NCBI RefSeq assembly: GCF_041435015.1 | Contig: NZ_CP107989.1 | Coordinates: 9,052,001-9,116,000 of the forward strand | From: Streptomyces canus | GTDB taxonomy: Bacteria > Actinomycetota > Actinomycetes > Streptomycetales > Streptomycetaceae | Direction of reading: 5' to 3' | Length of the DNA stretch: 64,000 nucleotides | Shown: one piece after another, positions 1 to 8,257 of the stretch | Layout of the letters: the number at the start of each line of letters is the position of its first letter | Position numbering within the stretch: the stretch's first letter is position 1 | Notes under the pieces: model-generated | What the model was told of the DNA's origin: nothing | The model's database searches: none | Seen by the model: the letters and a program-made list of their open reading frames with translations, nothing else | Translations under genes and position numbers: made by a program

Positions 1-546
1 CCAGGGCTGCCACGGCTGCGCCGGGTGGGTGGTGGTGGCCAGGACGTCGATCAGGTCGTCGTGGAGCACCCAGTACTGCTCGGTGTGCAGCTCGAAGTCC
101 TCTATGCCCGCGGTGACGGGGTGTTCGCGGCCGAGCTCGGTGATCGTGACGGTGTACGGCAGGAAGTTGTCCTCCTCACCGCCCCGCCGCTCGCACGGTT
201 CCTTGCCCGGGTGGGTCGCGAACTGGCCGCCCACCAGATGGAGGTAGTCGGAGGAGGCGCGGAACGAGTCGGCGATTCCGCCGTGCCAGCCGGTGAAGCC
301 GGTACCGGCCGTGACGGCCGTGCTCAGTCCCGACACCTGCTCGGCGGTGATCTCCGACATGGTCACGCACTGCACGACGAGGTCGGTGGCGGCCATCTCG
401 GCGCTGTCGGCGTAGACATCGGTCGACTCCTCGATCCGGACGTCGTAGCCACTGCTCTCCAGGAAGGGCAGAAACAGCTCCGTGGCCTTGACCGGCTGAT
501 GTCCCTCCCAGCCGCCTCGGACCACCAGTGCTTTCTTACGCGTCAT
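1..546 (-). CDS. ThuA-like domain protein (C-terminus beyond window)
   Basis: The reverse-strand frame starts at an ATG at 544-546, preceded by an AAGGAAC ribosome site, and stays open to the window edge, so only about 182 N-terminal residues are seen. The protein starts MTRKKALVVRGGWEGHQP and continues through a glutamine-amidotransferase-like fold with the segments GTGFTGWHGGIADSFR and VGGQFATHPG, which are typical of the ThuA family (named for trehalose utilisation; enzymatic activity is not firmly established). Family members usually sit with sugar ABC transporters and Gfo/Idh/MocA oxidoreductases; those neighbours would lie left of the window. The upstream region holds a LacI-type palindrome at 699-714, which fits sugar-responsive control. 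The family call is good; the substrate is unknown. Confidence 0.8.
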   Translation of the reverse strand, partial: MTRKKALVVRGGWEGHQPVKATELFLPFLESSGYDVRIEESTDVYADSAEMAATDLVVQCVTMSEITAEQVSGLSTAVTAGTGFTGWHGGIADSFRASSDYLHLVGGQFATHPGKEPCERRGGEEDNFLPYTVTITELGREHPVTAGIEDFELHTEQYWVLHDDLIDVLATTTHPAQPWQPW

Positions 547-698
547 CTTGTTCCTTTGTGGGGCAGTAAAGGGCTCCTGGGGGAGTTCCCCCGGACGGGC
601 CGGAGGAAATCCACGTTCCGCGTGCCGGGATTTCGCCAACCTCGATATTGGTATGGACCTGTCAATGGTGAGCGGCTAGGCTCTGCCGCGCCACACCA

Positions 699-714
699 CT
701 GAGAGCGCTCTCAG
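699..714. promoter_or_regulatory. Perfect palindrome, probable LacI-family operator
   Basis: CTGAGAGCGCTCTCAG is a perfect 16-bp palindrome with a central CG, the form expected of LacI/GalR operators and close to the actinomycete type TGGGAGCGCTCCCA. It lies in the divergent region between the ThuA-like gene (start 546) and the protease gene (start 767), so it could control either. The cognate regulator is not identifiable from this window. Confidence 0.65.
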
Positions 715-766
715 AGAACTCTGCTGTTCCACCCCCACCCCGTTGGAACGACGAAGGGCAATCTCC

Positions 767-1909
767 ATGAGACGCACCAGAATCATGCGCGCGGGCCTGG
801 CCGTGCTGCTCCTGCTCGGTGTCGGAGCGACCGCGGGCACGGTTCCCGCCACCGCCGACGAGAAGGCGCCCGCCTCCGCCGGTCTCCTCTCCGCCATGCA
901 GCGGGACTTCGGTCTCTCGCGCCAGCAGGCCGAGGCACGGCTCGCCGCCGAGCGGCGGGCCACGGCTCTTGAGTCCAAGGTCCGCCGGACCGCGGGTACT
1001 TCGTACGGCGGCTCCTGGTTCGACGCCGCCGAGGGAACGTTGACCGTCGCCGTCACCCCCGATGCCTCCGCCACCGCCCTCCGCGAGATACGCGCCACCG
1101 GTGCCACGGTCCGCACCGTCGCCCACAGCGCACGCGAACTCGCCGCCACCCAGTCCCGGATCGACAAACTCTCCGCACCGGACGCCGTCAGCAGCTGGCA
1201 CGTCGACCCGAAGGCCGGCGCGGTGGTGGTGAACATCGTCGACGGCCGACAGCGTGACAACGATGTCCGGGAGTTCGTCGCCCGCGCCCGGAAGGCGGGT
1301 CCCGTCACTGTGCGGGAGGTGGCCGCCGCGCCGACCACCTTCGCCGCCGGAACCGTCGGCGGTGACCCCTACTACACGGGCAACGTCCGCTGTTCCATCG
1401 GCTTCTCGGTGTACGGCGGCTTCGTCACCGCCGGCCACTGCGACCAGCACACCGGCAGCGTCTACGGCTGGGACCGCAGTTATGTCGGCACCTTCCAGGG
1501 CTCGTCCTTCCCCGACAACGACTACGCCTGGGTCAACGTGGGCAGCGGCTGGTGGACCGTCCCGGTCGTGCTCGGCTGGGGCACCGTCTCCGACCAGCTC
1601 GTGCGCGGGTCGAACGTGGCGCCCGTCGGCTCCTCGATCTGCCGCTCGGGCTCGACCAGCCACTGGCACTGCGGCACGGTCCTCGCGATGAACGAGACCG
1701 TCAACTACAGCCAGGGCGCCGTGCATCAGATGACCAAGACCAGTGTCTGCGCCGAACCCGGCGACTCCGGCGGCTCGTTCATCAGCGGCGACCAGGCCCA
1801 GGGCGTGACCTCCGGCGGCTGGGGCAACTGCTCCAGCGGCGGCGAGACCTGGTTCCAGCCCGTCAACGAGATCCTCAACCGGTACGGCCTGACCCTGCAC
1901 ACCGCCTGA
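767..1909 (+). CDS. Secreted S1 family serine protease (streptogrisin type) preproenzyme
   Basis: A 380-residue preproprotein. The chosen ATG at 767 follows an AAGGGCA site; an upstream in-frame TTG at 743 lacks such support. Residues 1 to about 33 form a signal peptide (Arg-rich start, AVLLLLGVGATAG core), followed by an alpha-lytic-protease-type pro-domain to about residue 200. The mature chymotrypsin fold starts near GTVGGDPYY. The catalytic triad is His224 (TAGHC), Asp252 (DNDYAW) and Ser334 (GDSGG), with paired cysteines around each, as in Streptomyces griseus proteases. It should be exported, cleave its own propeptide and degrade extracellular protein. A strong hairpin follows the stop. 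The specificity cannot be read with certainty. Confidence 0.93.
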   Translation: MRRTRIMRAGLAVLLLLGVGATAGTVPATADEKAPASAGLLSAMQRDFGLSRQQAEARLAAERRATALESKVRRTAGTSYGGSWFDAAEGTLTVAVTPDASATALREIRATGATVRTVAHSARELAATQSRIDKLSAPDAVSSWHVDPKAGAVVVNIVDGRQRDNDVREFVARARKAGPVTVREVAAAPTTFAAGTVGGDPYYTGNVRCSIGFSVYGGFVTAGHCDQHTGSVYGWDRSYVGTFQGSSFPDNDYAWVNVGSGWWTVPVVLGWGTVSDQLVRGSNVAPVGSSICRSGSTSHWHCGTVLAMNETVNYSQGAVHQMTKTSVCAEPGDSGGSFISGDQAQGVTSGGWGNCSSGGETWFQPVNEILNRYGLTLHTA

Positions 1910-1914
1910 ACACC

Positions 1915-1948
1915 GGTGTGGGCCCGACCTTCGGGCCGGGCCCACACC
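1915..1948. terminator. Hairpin terminator between convergent genes
   Basis: A perfect 12-bp stem (GGTGTGGGCCCG paired with CGGGCCCACACC) encloses a 10-nt loop. It starts 6 nt after the protease stop and lies just before the end of the convergent kinase gene. There is no U-tract, as is usual in Streptomyces; it could act in both directions. Confidence 0.75.
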
Positions 1949-1957
1949 CGTTGACGC

Positions 1958-4120
1958 TCAGGTGACGTCGGCCACTGAGAAGATCCCCGGCCCGCTGACC
2001 CCGTACAGCACATCGCCCACCAGGAGAGGCGGCACCGAACTCGGCGACAGCTCCTCGAAGGAGCGGCCCGTCGTGTCGAAGGACGGATTGGTACGGCCGA
2101 TCTCCTTCCCGGTCCTCGGATCGAGGGCCACGATGCTGGTGTCCGGCATCGTCACGTACAACCGGCCCGCGTGGTAGGCCGGTTCGCTGAAGACGCGCAG
2201 ATCGCGCGAGCTGGACCACAGCGGCTTGCCCTTCTTCACGTCGAGGGCGAGCAGGGTCTCGTTGCCGTAGTCGAAGATGTACATGGTGTCGCCCTGCACC
2301 AGCGGCGGTGCCTCGGGCTCCACGCTCCACGGGAAGTCGATCCGGCGGGTCTTGCCGCTGCTGAGATCCTGGACGAAGAAGGCGGCGGACACGCCGGAGT
2401 CGTCCTCCCAGCGCGCGTAGTACGCCGTGCCGTCGTGGACCGTCGCCAGCCACAGGTCGCCCTTCGGCGCGTCGACACTGCCCAGGGTCCTGCCGGTCCG
2501 TGCGTCGAGGTGGGCGATGCCGCCTTCGCCGCCGCGCAGATCGGCGTAAAGCGTGTCCTTGGGGCCTTCGTAGAAGGGGCTCGCCGAGGTGGAGGTCAGC
2601 TCACGCCGCCACAACTCCTTGCCCGTGCGCGGCTCGTAGGCGGCATAGCGTGCCGTGTCGGAGGAGTCGAGCTGGTCCAGGCGGACCAGAAGCACTCCGC
2701 CCAGGGAATCGAACTCGCCGAGCGGGCCCTTCAGTTGCCACAGCCGCTCGCCGGTCCTTCCGTCGTAGGCGTCGACGCCCTGCGAGCGATCCGCGCTGTA
2801 CACGAACACCACACCGTCATGGACGACCGGCCCGCGCACCGAGAAGCTGCTGACCTGCTTGCGGCTCATGGACTTCGTCCACTCGACGTTCCCCGTCGCA
2901 GGGTTCAGCCGCATCAGGGCGACCTGTTCGGAGGAGCAGAAGACGCCGAGCGCGTCCGGAGTGCACGAGGGGCCGACGGTCATCGACTGGTTCTTCCCGC
3001 CCGACCCCAGTGCGTTGTGCCAGGGCCTCCAGCCCGCCGGTGCCGTCCCGCTGGGCGTCGGCCGCGGAGCGAGAGCGTCGAACGCGTCGACCGTACTCGC
3101 CGGCTCGTCCTCCACCACGGCGACCGCGGCCGCCCCGGCCCCGCCGAGGAGCGCCACGACGGCGACGGCGGCCCACAGTCTCCTCCCGCGGCGCCTTTGC
3201 CGGACCGGTCCCACGTGACCGAGCGGTGAGGTCACCACGTCCGTCGTCCGGATCTCCGGGGCGCGGGAGACCACTTGGACCGGTCTCCCGTCGGACAGTT
3301 CCTCCGGCAGACCCGACAGGCTTTCCACGACCTCGCTCGACGTCGGCCGGTCAGCGGGTTCCTTCGCCAGGCAGCGCGACACCAACGGGCGCAGCTGCTC
3401 GGGCAGTTCACCCAGCCGGGGCTCACCGTGCACGGTGTTGTACGCGGCCAGATAGGCGTTCTCCGCCTCGAAGGGGCTGTGCCCGGTGGCCGCGTACACG
3501 AGCACCGCGCCCAGCGAGAAGACGTCGACCGCGGAGCCGACCTCGTGCGGGCGGCTGAACTGCTCCGGAGCCATGAACGGCGGCGAGCCCATCACCATGC
3601 CGGTCTGGGTACGGACATCGCTGTCGGCCGCGCGCGAGATGCCGAAGTCGATGACGCGTACGGCCCCGTCGTCGCCCTCGCTCTCCAGCAGCAGCACATT
3701 GCTCGGCTTGAGGTCCCGGTGCACGACTTCGGCGCGGTGGATCTCCCGCAGAGCCTCGGCGAGTTCGGTGCCGAGGCGGCGCAGCGAGGGCCAGTCCAGC
3801 GGTCCCGACTCGTCCACGCGTTCTGCGAGCGTCCGGCCCGGCACGAACGCCGTGGCCATCCAGGGCCGTTCCGCCTCCGGGTCCGCGTCCACGACCGGTG
3901 CCGTGAACGCGCCGCTGACCCGGCGCGCGGCGGCGATCTCCTGCCGGAACCTGGCCCGGAACTCGGGGTTGTCGGCATACCGGGTGTGGACCACCTTGAC
4001 GGCGACGGCCCGTCCCGACGCCGATCGGCCGAGATAGACGACACCCATGCCGCCGGTCCCGATCCGCGATTCGATCCGGTAGCCGCCGACAGACTCCGGA
4101 TCGTTCTCGCGCAGGGTCAC
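1958..4120 (-). CDS. Transmembrane Ser/Thr protein kinase with PQQ-type beta-propeller sensor
   Basis: A 720-residue Hanks-type kinase. The kinase domain (about 14-275) has the Gly-rich loop GTGGMGVVYLG, Lys42, HRDLKPSN at 134-141 and DFG at 158-160, so it should be active. One transmembrane helix lies at about 315-336. The C-terminal 380 residues are extracellular and show repeated patterns of the kind GNVEW, GERLW, GKELWRR and GKPLW, which is the PQQ/pyrrolo-quinoline beta-propeller signature found in AfsK-like kinases. The likely role is to sense an external ligand and phosphorylate cytoplasmic targets. It is divergent from a second, PknG-type kinase gene at 4317. Ligand and targets are unknown. 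Confidence 0.9.
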   Translation of the reverse strand: MTLRENDPESVGGYRIESRIGTGGMGVVYLGRSASGRAVAVKVVHTRYADNPEFRARFRQEIAAARRVSGAFTAPVVDADPEAERPWMATAFVPGRTLAERVDESGPLDWPSLRRLGTELAEALREIHRAEVVHRDLKPSNVLLLESEGDDGAVRVIDFGISRAADSDVRTQTGMVMGSPPFMAPEQFSRPHEVGSAVDVFSLGAVLVYAATGHSPFEAENAYLAAYNTVHGEPRLGELPEQLRPLVSRCLAKEPADRPTSSEVVESLSGLPEELSDGRPVQVVSRAPEIRTTDVVTSPLGHVGPVRQRRRGRRLWAAVAVVALLGGAGAAAVAVVEDEPASTVDAFDALAPRPTPSGTAPAGWRPWHNALGSGGKNQSMTVGPSCTPDALGVFCSSEQVALMRLNPATGNVEWTKSMSRKQVSSFSVRGPVVHDGVVFVYSADRSQGVDAYDGRTGERLWQLKGPLGEFDSLGGVLLVRLDQLDSSDTARYAAYEPRTGKELWRRELTSTSASPFYEGPKDTLYADLRGGEGGIAHLDARTGRTLGSVDAPKGDLWLATVHDGTAYYARWEDDSGVSAAFFVQDLSSGKTRRIDFPWSVEPEAPPLVQGDTMYIFDYGNETLLALDVKKGKPLWSSSRDLRVFSEPAYHAGRLYVTMPDTSIVALDPRTGKEIGRTNPSFDTTGRSFEELSPSSVPPLLVGDVLYGVSGPGIFSVADVT

Positions 4121-4316
4121 CGCGTCTCCTTCACCGCTTCTGGCCAGGACGGCTGCGGTCCGGACTCTTCTGACAGGGACCCCTCACTCTAGAGGGGCGC
4201 CGATGCGCGGGGGACATGGATCTCGGCCTTGCCGACCGGCCGAACCCCGCGGCATCACGGTTCTCAGGAGGAAAGCGAGGGGTCGATCCCGGCACCTGGC
4301 CCTATTCTGAGGAGGC

Positions 4317-7136
4317 ATGAAGGGGGCTCGGGGCGGGAGTGCGTTCGGTGAAGTACCGGAATCCGAGGGATCGTTCGGTCCACTTGTTGTCGCCGGACAG
4401 CCGATGTACCTGAGGGCGGCGCACGTCGACCTTCCCTCGGAGAACCCCGATCCGACGGTGCTGCCCACGATCACGCTGCTGGGACGCGGCTGGGACCCCG
4501 GCCGCGATCCGGGGGAACTGCCGCTGCCTCCCGGGCAGTTGCTCGCGGGCCAGTACCGGTTGATCCGGCCCCTCGGCTACGGCGGCATGGGCGAGGTCTA
4601 CCTAGCGCTCGACACCAAGGTCGACAACCGCGAGGTCGCCATCAAGATCCTGCACCCGGAGCAGGCGGCGGCCGCGGCGGGCGCGCTGGCCCGGGAGCGG
4701 CGGGCCCTTGTCGACCTCGGCCACGACGACATCATCCGTGTCTTCAACTACGGTCACCATCCCGAGGTCGGTGACTTCCTCGTCCTCCAGTTCGTGGACG
4801 GGCTCACGCTGGAGGAGGTGCGGGCGCGGGCCGAACTGAACCCCGGGGAGTTCGGCGGCCACCGCTTCCACGAGTTCGTGCTCGCCTACGGCGTGCGGAT
4901 CCTGTCCGCCCTCGCGTATCTGCACGCCGACCGGCCCGGCAAGGTCTACGGCGATCTGAAGCCGGACAACGTCATGCACGACGGCACCACGACGAAGATC
5001 ATCGACGTGGGCAGCGTGCGTCCGGTCGGGGCGCCGGGCATGACCACGAAGGGCTTCAGCGCACCGACCGTGGGACCGAACGGCGAGTCCAGGGAGCAGG
5101 ACGACCTCTTCAGCCTGGGGGAGACCCTGCGGCGACTGAGCGGACTCGGCCGGTCGGCGGCGGATCTTGCGCGGCTCGGGGATCTCGGGACGCTGGGCGG
5201 GGTGGCGGGGGCGGATGTGTCGAGCGCGTCGGCTGCCGAGGCGGCGCCCGCCGCCGGAGAGGCCTTGGCCGCGAGCGACAGGGCGCGGACCGCCGGGGAG
5301 GCGTTGGCCGCGGGAGAGACACCGGACGCCCAGGGGGTTCTGGTCACCGGGCGGACGTCGGGTGTCGCTCGGGCACTGGGTGCCGAAGGAGCACCGGGCG
5401 TCGGTGAGGCAGCGGGTGTGGTGCGGACGTCAGGGGTCGTTCAGGGTTCCGGCGGGGAGGGTGCACCGGGCCTCGGTGAGGCAGCGGGTGTGGTGCGGAC
5501 GTCAGGGGTCGTTCAGGGTTCCGGCGGGGAGGGTGCACCGGACGTCGGTGAGGCAGCGGGTGTGGTCCGGACGTCGGGTGCCGAGGGTGCACCGGACGTC
5601 GGCGGGACACCCGATGTCGGCAACGGGTCCGTCACCGGGGCGGCGCACATCGACGCGGGGGAGTCGCGCCCCGATGTCCCGTCGGTGGGCGGTGAAGGAC
5701 CCTCTGCCCAAGTGCCGCCGCCGGCCAGGGAAGCGTGGGCACCCGAGGGCACCACCGCCCCCGTGCCCCGTGGCCTCGGCCTGCTCTCCCTCGCCCGTGT
5801 CCTGCACCGCGCGACCGTGAGCGAGCCCGCCGGACGGTTCGCCGACGCGCGTGAGATGGACCAGCAACTACGGGGCGTGTTCCGTGAGTTGAGGTCGCTG
5901 CGCACCGGCACCGAGACCTTCGAACCCTCGCCGCTCTTCCTCCAGTCCCCGTACGCCCTCGACGGCGCCCTCGGCTCCGCGCCACCCCTCGCCCACTGGG
6001 CCGCCCCCGACGCCCCGTCCCCGTTCGCCCCGCCCACTCCCACCGAGGTCGCCCAGCGCCTGCCCGTGCCGCGCCCCGACCCGCGCGACGAGCACCACGC
6101 CGAGCTGAGCAGGCTCGCCGACGCAGCCCCGGAGGCCCTGCTCCAGCACATCGGCGACTGGCGGGACTCCACGGAGGTCCATCTGCTGCGCTGCCGGCTG
6201 CGGTTGCGGAACCCGGCCGACGGACCCGACGCCGCAGAACGCGAACTGCGGACGGCCGAGGCACGGATCGGCCCCCGTCGCTCCCCGTACGACTGGCGGC
6301 TGGACTGGCACCACGGCCTGCTCGCGCTCGCCCGGGAGCAAGTCGCCGCGGCCCGAGGGCACTTCGACCGGGTGTACGCGGCGATCCCCGGCGAGTACGC
6401 GCCCAAGCTGGCCCTCGGACACTGTGCGGAACGGCTCGGACGCCCGCACGAGGCCCTGACGTTCTACGAGGCGGTCGGGCTGCGGAACCCCTCCCTGGGC
6501 AGCGCGGCCTTCGGCGCCGCACGGGCCCGCCTCGCGCTGGGCGGCGTTACGGCGCGCGAGGAGGCCGTACGCGAACTCGACGCCGTACCGCAGCACTCGC
6601 GGCACCGGACCGCAGCGCGTACCGCGGCCGTGCGGATCGGTATCGAGTACGTGCGGACGGGCGAGTGCGGCCACCAGGCGCCGCAGCGGTTGGGCGAGGT
6701 GCTGGGGCGCCTGGCTCTGCTCTTCCACGCGCACGGCCTGACCGACGTGGAGGCCAGGGTCCGGATGACCGTCGAGGCCTGGGAGGCCGTGCACGGCGCC
6801 CTCGCGCGCGGTGCTCTCGACGCGGCAGGCCTCGCGGCGCTGTCCGCCGGGGCAGACCCCCGACTCGGTCTCCCGTCCGACGAACACGGCCTGCGGGAGG
6901 ACCTCTCCCGTCGCTATGTCGTCCTCGCCCACCAGGCCGCCCGCTCCACCGCCCCCGAGGACGCGGCCGTGGCCGAAATCCTCCTGGACCGCGCCTACGA
7001 GGTCCGTCCGCTCGCCTTTCGACACCACAGGGACAGCCCATGGCTCGGCAAGAGAGTCGCCCACTGGCTCCGGACGGTCGCTTACGCGCCCTCGCAAAGG
7101 ACACCCTCCGCCTCACGCGGGCCGTCGCCGCCGTAA
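4317..7136 (+). CDS. pknG: PknG-type Ser/Thr protein kinase with TPR domain
   Basis: A 939-residue soluble kinase. Kinase motifs are PLGYGGMGEVYLALD (Gly loop), Lys110, YGDLKPDN at 211-218 (PknG has YNDLKPEN) and DVG at 230-232 in place of DFG, as PknG has DLG. The C-terminal part (about 590-900) matches the PknG TPR region, for example DWRLDWHHG and IPGEYAPKLALGHCAE. Unlike Mycobacterium tuberculosis PknG there is no N-terminal rubredoxin CxxCG pair. A low-complexity linker at about 300-470 carries 24-residue tandem repeats. GGAGG ends only 1 nt before the ATG, too close for normal use, and TATTCT lies at 4304-4309, so the mRNA may be leaderless. It is first in an operon with a GlnX-like membrane protein and a binding lipoprotein. 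Confidence 0.88.
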   Translation: MKGARGGSAFGEVPESEGSFGPLVVAGQPMYLRAAHVDLPSENPDPTVLPTITLLGRGWDPGRDPGELPLPPGQLLAGQYRLIRPLGYGGMGEVYLALDTKVDNREVAIKILHPEQAAAAAGALARERRALVDLGHDDIIRVFNYGHHPEVGDFLVLQFVDGLTLEEVRARAELNPGEFGGHRFHEFVLAYGVRILSALAYLHADRPGKVYGDLKPDNVMHDGTTTKIIDVGSVRPVGAPGMTTKGFSAPTVGPNGESREQDDLFSLGETLRRLSGLGRSAADLARLGDLGTLGGVAGADVSSASAAEAAPAAGEALAASDRARTAGEALAAGETPDAQGVLVTGRTSGVARALGAEGAPGVGEAAGVVRTSGVVQGSGGEGAPGLGEAAGVVRTSGVVQGSGGEGAPDVGEAAGVVRTSGAEGAPDVGGTPDVGNGSVTGAAHIDAGESRPDVPSVGGEGPSAQVPPPAREAWAPEGTTAPVPRGLGLLSLARVLHRATVSEPAGRFADAREMDQQLRGVFRELRSLRTGTETFEPSPLFLQSPYALDGALGSAPPLAHWAAPDAPSPFAPPTPTEVAQRLPVPRPDPRDEHHAELSRLADAAPEALLQHIGDWRDSTEVHLLRCRLRLRNPADGPDAAERELRTAEARIGPRRSPYDWRLDWHHGLLALAREQVAAARGHFDRVYAAIPGEYAPKLALGHCAERLGRPHEALTFYEAVGLRNPSLGSAAFGAARARLALGGVTAREEAVRELDAVPQHSRHRTAARTAAVRIGIEYVRTGECGHQAPQRLGEVLGRLALLFHAHGLTDVEARVRMTVEAWEAVHGALARGALDAAGLAALSAGADPRLGLPSDEHGLREDLSRRYVVLAHQAARSTAPEDAAVAEILLDRAYEVRPLAFRHHRDSPWLGKRVAHWLRTVAYAPSQRTPSASRGPSPP
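5388..5620 (+). repeat. 72-bp in-frame tandem repeats in the kinase linker
   Basis: Units with a period of exactly 72 bp start at 5401, 5473 and 5545. The first two copies are nearly identical and encode GLGEAAGVVRTSGVVQGSGG followed by EGAP. The third is truncated and passes into degenerate GAPDVG-type repeats. The number of units probably varies between strains. Confidence 0.85.
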
Positions 7137-8257
7137 CCACCGAACTCGCCCGCCGTATCCTGCGCTACGCCTGGCCCGCCACCACGGGTCACCGCAACCG
7201 CGCCTATCTGCGGGACCGGCTCCTCGCGCTGCCGCTGCTGACCGTGGTGGCCTTCGGGGCGCTCGGCTGGGCCTACGCGGGCGTGCGCGGCGACTCCGCG
7301 TACATCCGGGAACGCGCGGCGCCCGCGCTGGTCGACCTCGCGGACGCCCGGGCCTCGCTGCTCATCGCGCAGGGTGAGGCCCAGCGGAACCTGGACGAAG
7401 GGCGCGCGGCGGAACTCAGCGGGCTCAGCGAGCGGTACCGGACTCGGATCGCCCGCGCCACGCAGAGCCTGAACCAGGTCACCCGCAGCGGAGCCCTCAC
7501 CGTCGCCGAGGAACAGGAACTGCGGGTCGTGTCCGCGCTGGTCGTCGACTACACCAGCTGGATCGGCCGGGCCCAGGGCCATGCCACCGATCCGGTTCTG
7601 CGCGATGCCGACTTCACCTACGCGCGCAGCATGCTCTGCTCGCAGGCCCTCACCCCGACCACCGAGAACCCATATCCGGCCTGCCCGCCCGACACCGGTT
7701 CCGCCGCGACCTCGATCGTCGACCGGGTGGCCGGCCTGGAGGGGCGGCTGCGCGCGCGGCTCGCCGACCGCGCCGCCTGGGGCGCGGGCACGATCACCGC
7801 GGCGGTGATCGCCGCGCTCGCCTTCGCCCTGCTCGCCGCCGGGCTGTGGCGGACGGTGTCCTTCCTGCGCCGCCGCTTCCGGATCCGGCTGAGCATCCCC
7901 CTCGCGGCCGCCGCCCTGCCACTGCTCGCCGTACCGTTCCTGACGGCCGACGCCCTGCTCGCCCTGGACGCCCAGCACGAGACCGTCCCCGTCGCGGACG
8001 CGCTGGCCGAGCGGACCTCCCCGAAGACGGAGACGGTCGCCGAGGAACGCCCCTTCGCCGGACCGGACCCGCAGGCCATCGAGACGCTCCGGGCCCGGAT
8101 CGACGACGGTCTCGCCGACGGGCGGCTCGCCTTCCTCGACGGCATCGCCCCGTTCGTGTTCCCGGCGGGCCTGACCGCCGCGGCCGTGATCGCCGGTGCC
8201 CTGCACGCCTACCGCCGCGAATACCTCGTCGTCACCCGGCCGGGAGCCGTCGCATGA
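7040..8257 (+). CDS. glnX: GlnX-like four-helix membrane protein of the PknG signalling operon
   Basis: A 405-residue protein. The ATG at 7040 follows an AGGGA site inside the 3' end of the kinase gene (97-nt overlap, different frame). Predicted membrane helices lie at about 61-80, 249-271, 284-309 and 369-391. The region between helices 1 and 2 (about 80-245) is Arg/Glu-rich and helical and should be outside, as should the loop between helices 3 and 4. There is no recognisable catalytic domain. By position and topology it corresponds to mycobacterial GlnX, which links an external amino-acid-binding lipoprotein to PknG. The same role is inferred here: relaying ligand binding by the downstream lipoprotein to the kinase. 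Confidence 0.7.
   Translation: MARQESRPLAPDGRLRALAKDTLRLTRAVAAVTTELARRILRYAWPATTGHRNRAYLRDRLLALPLLTVVAFGALGWAYAGVRGDSAYIRERAAPALVDLADARASLLIAQGEAQRNLDEGRAAELSGLSERYRTRIARATQSLNQVTRSGALTVAEEQELRVVSALVVDYTSWIGRAQGHATDPVLRDADFTYARSMLCSQALTPTTENPYPACPPDTGSAATSIVDRVAGLEGRLRARLADRAAWGAGTITAAVIAALAFALLAAGLWRTVSFLRRRFRIRLSIPLAAAALPLLAVPFLTADALLALDAQHETVPVADALAERTSPKTETVAEERPFAGPDPQAIETLRARIDDGLADGRLAFLDGIAPFVFPAGLTAAAVIAGALHAYRREYLVVTRPGAVA

Noticed and set aside
5388..5620. CRISPR-like array
   Set aside because: The repeats are contiguous, in frame within the kinase gene and have no spacers.
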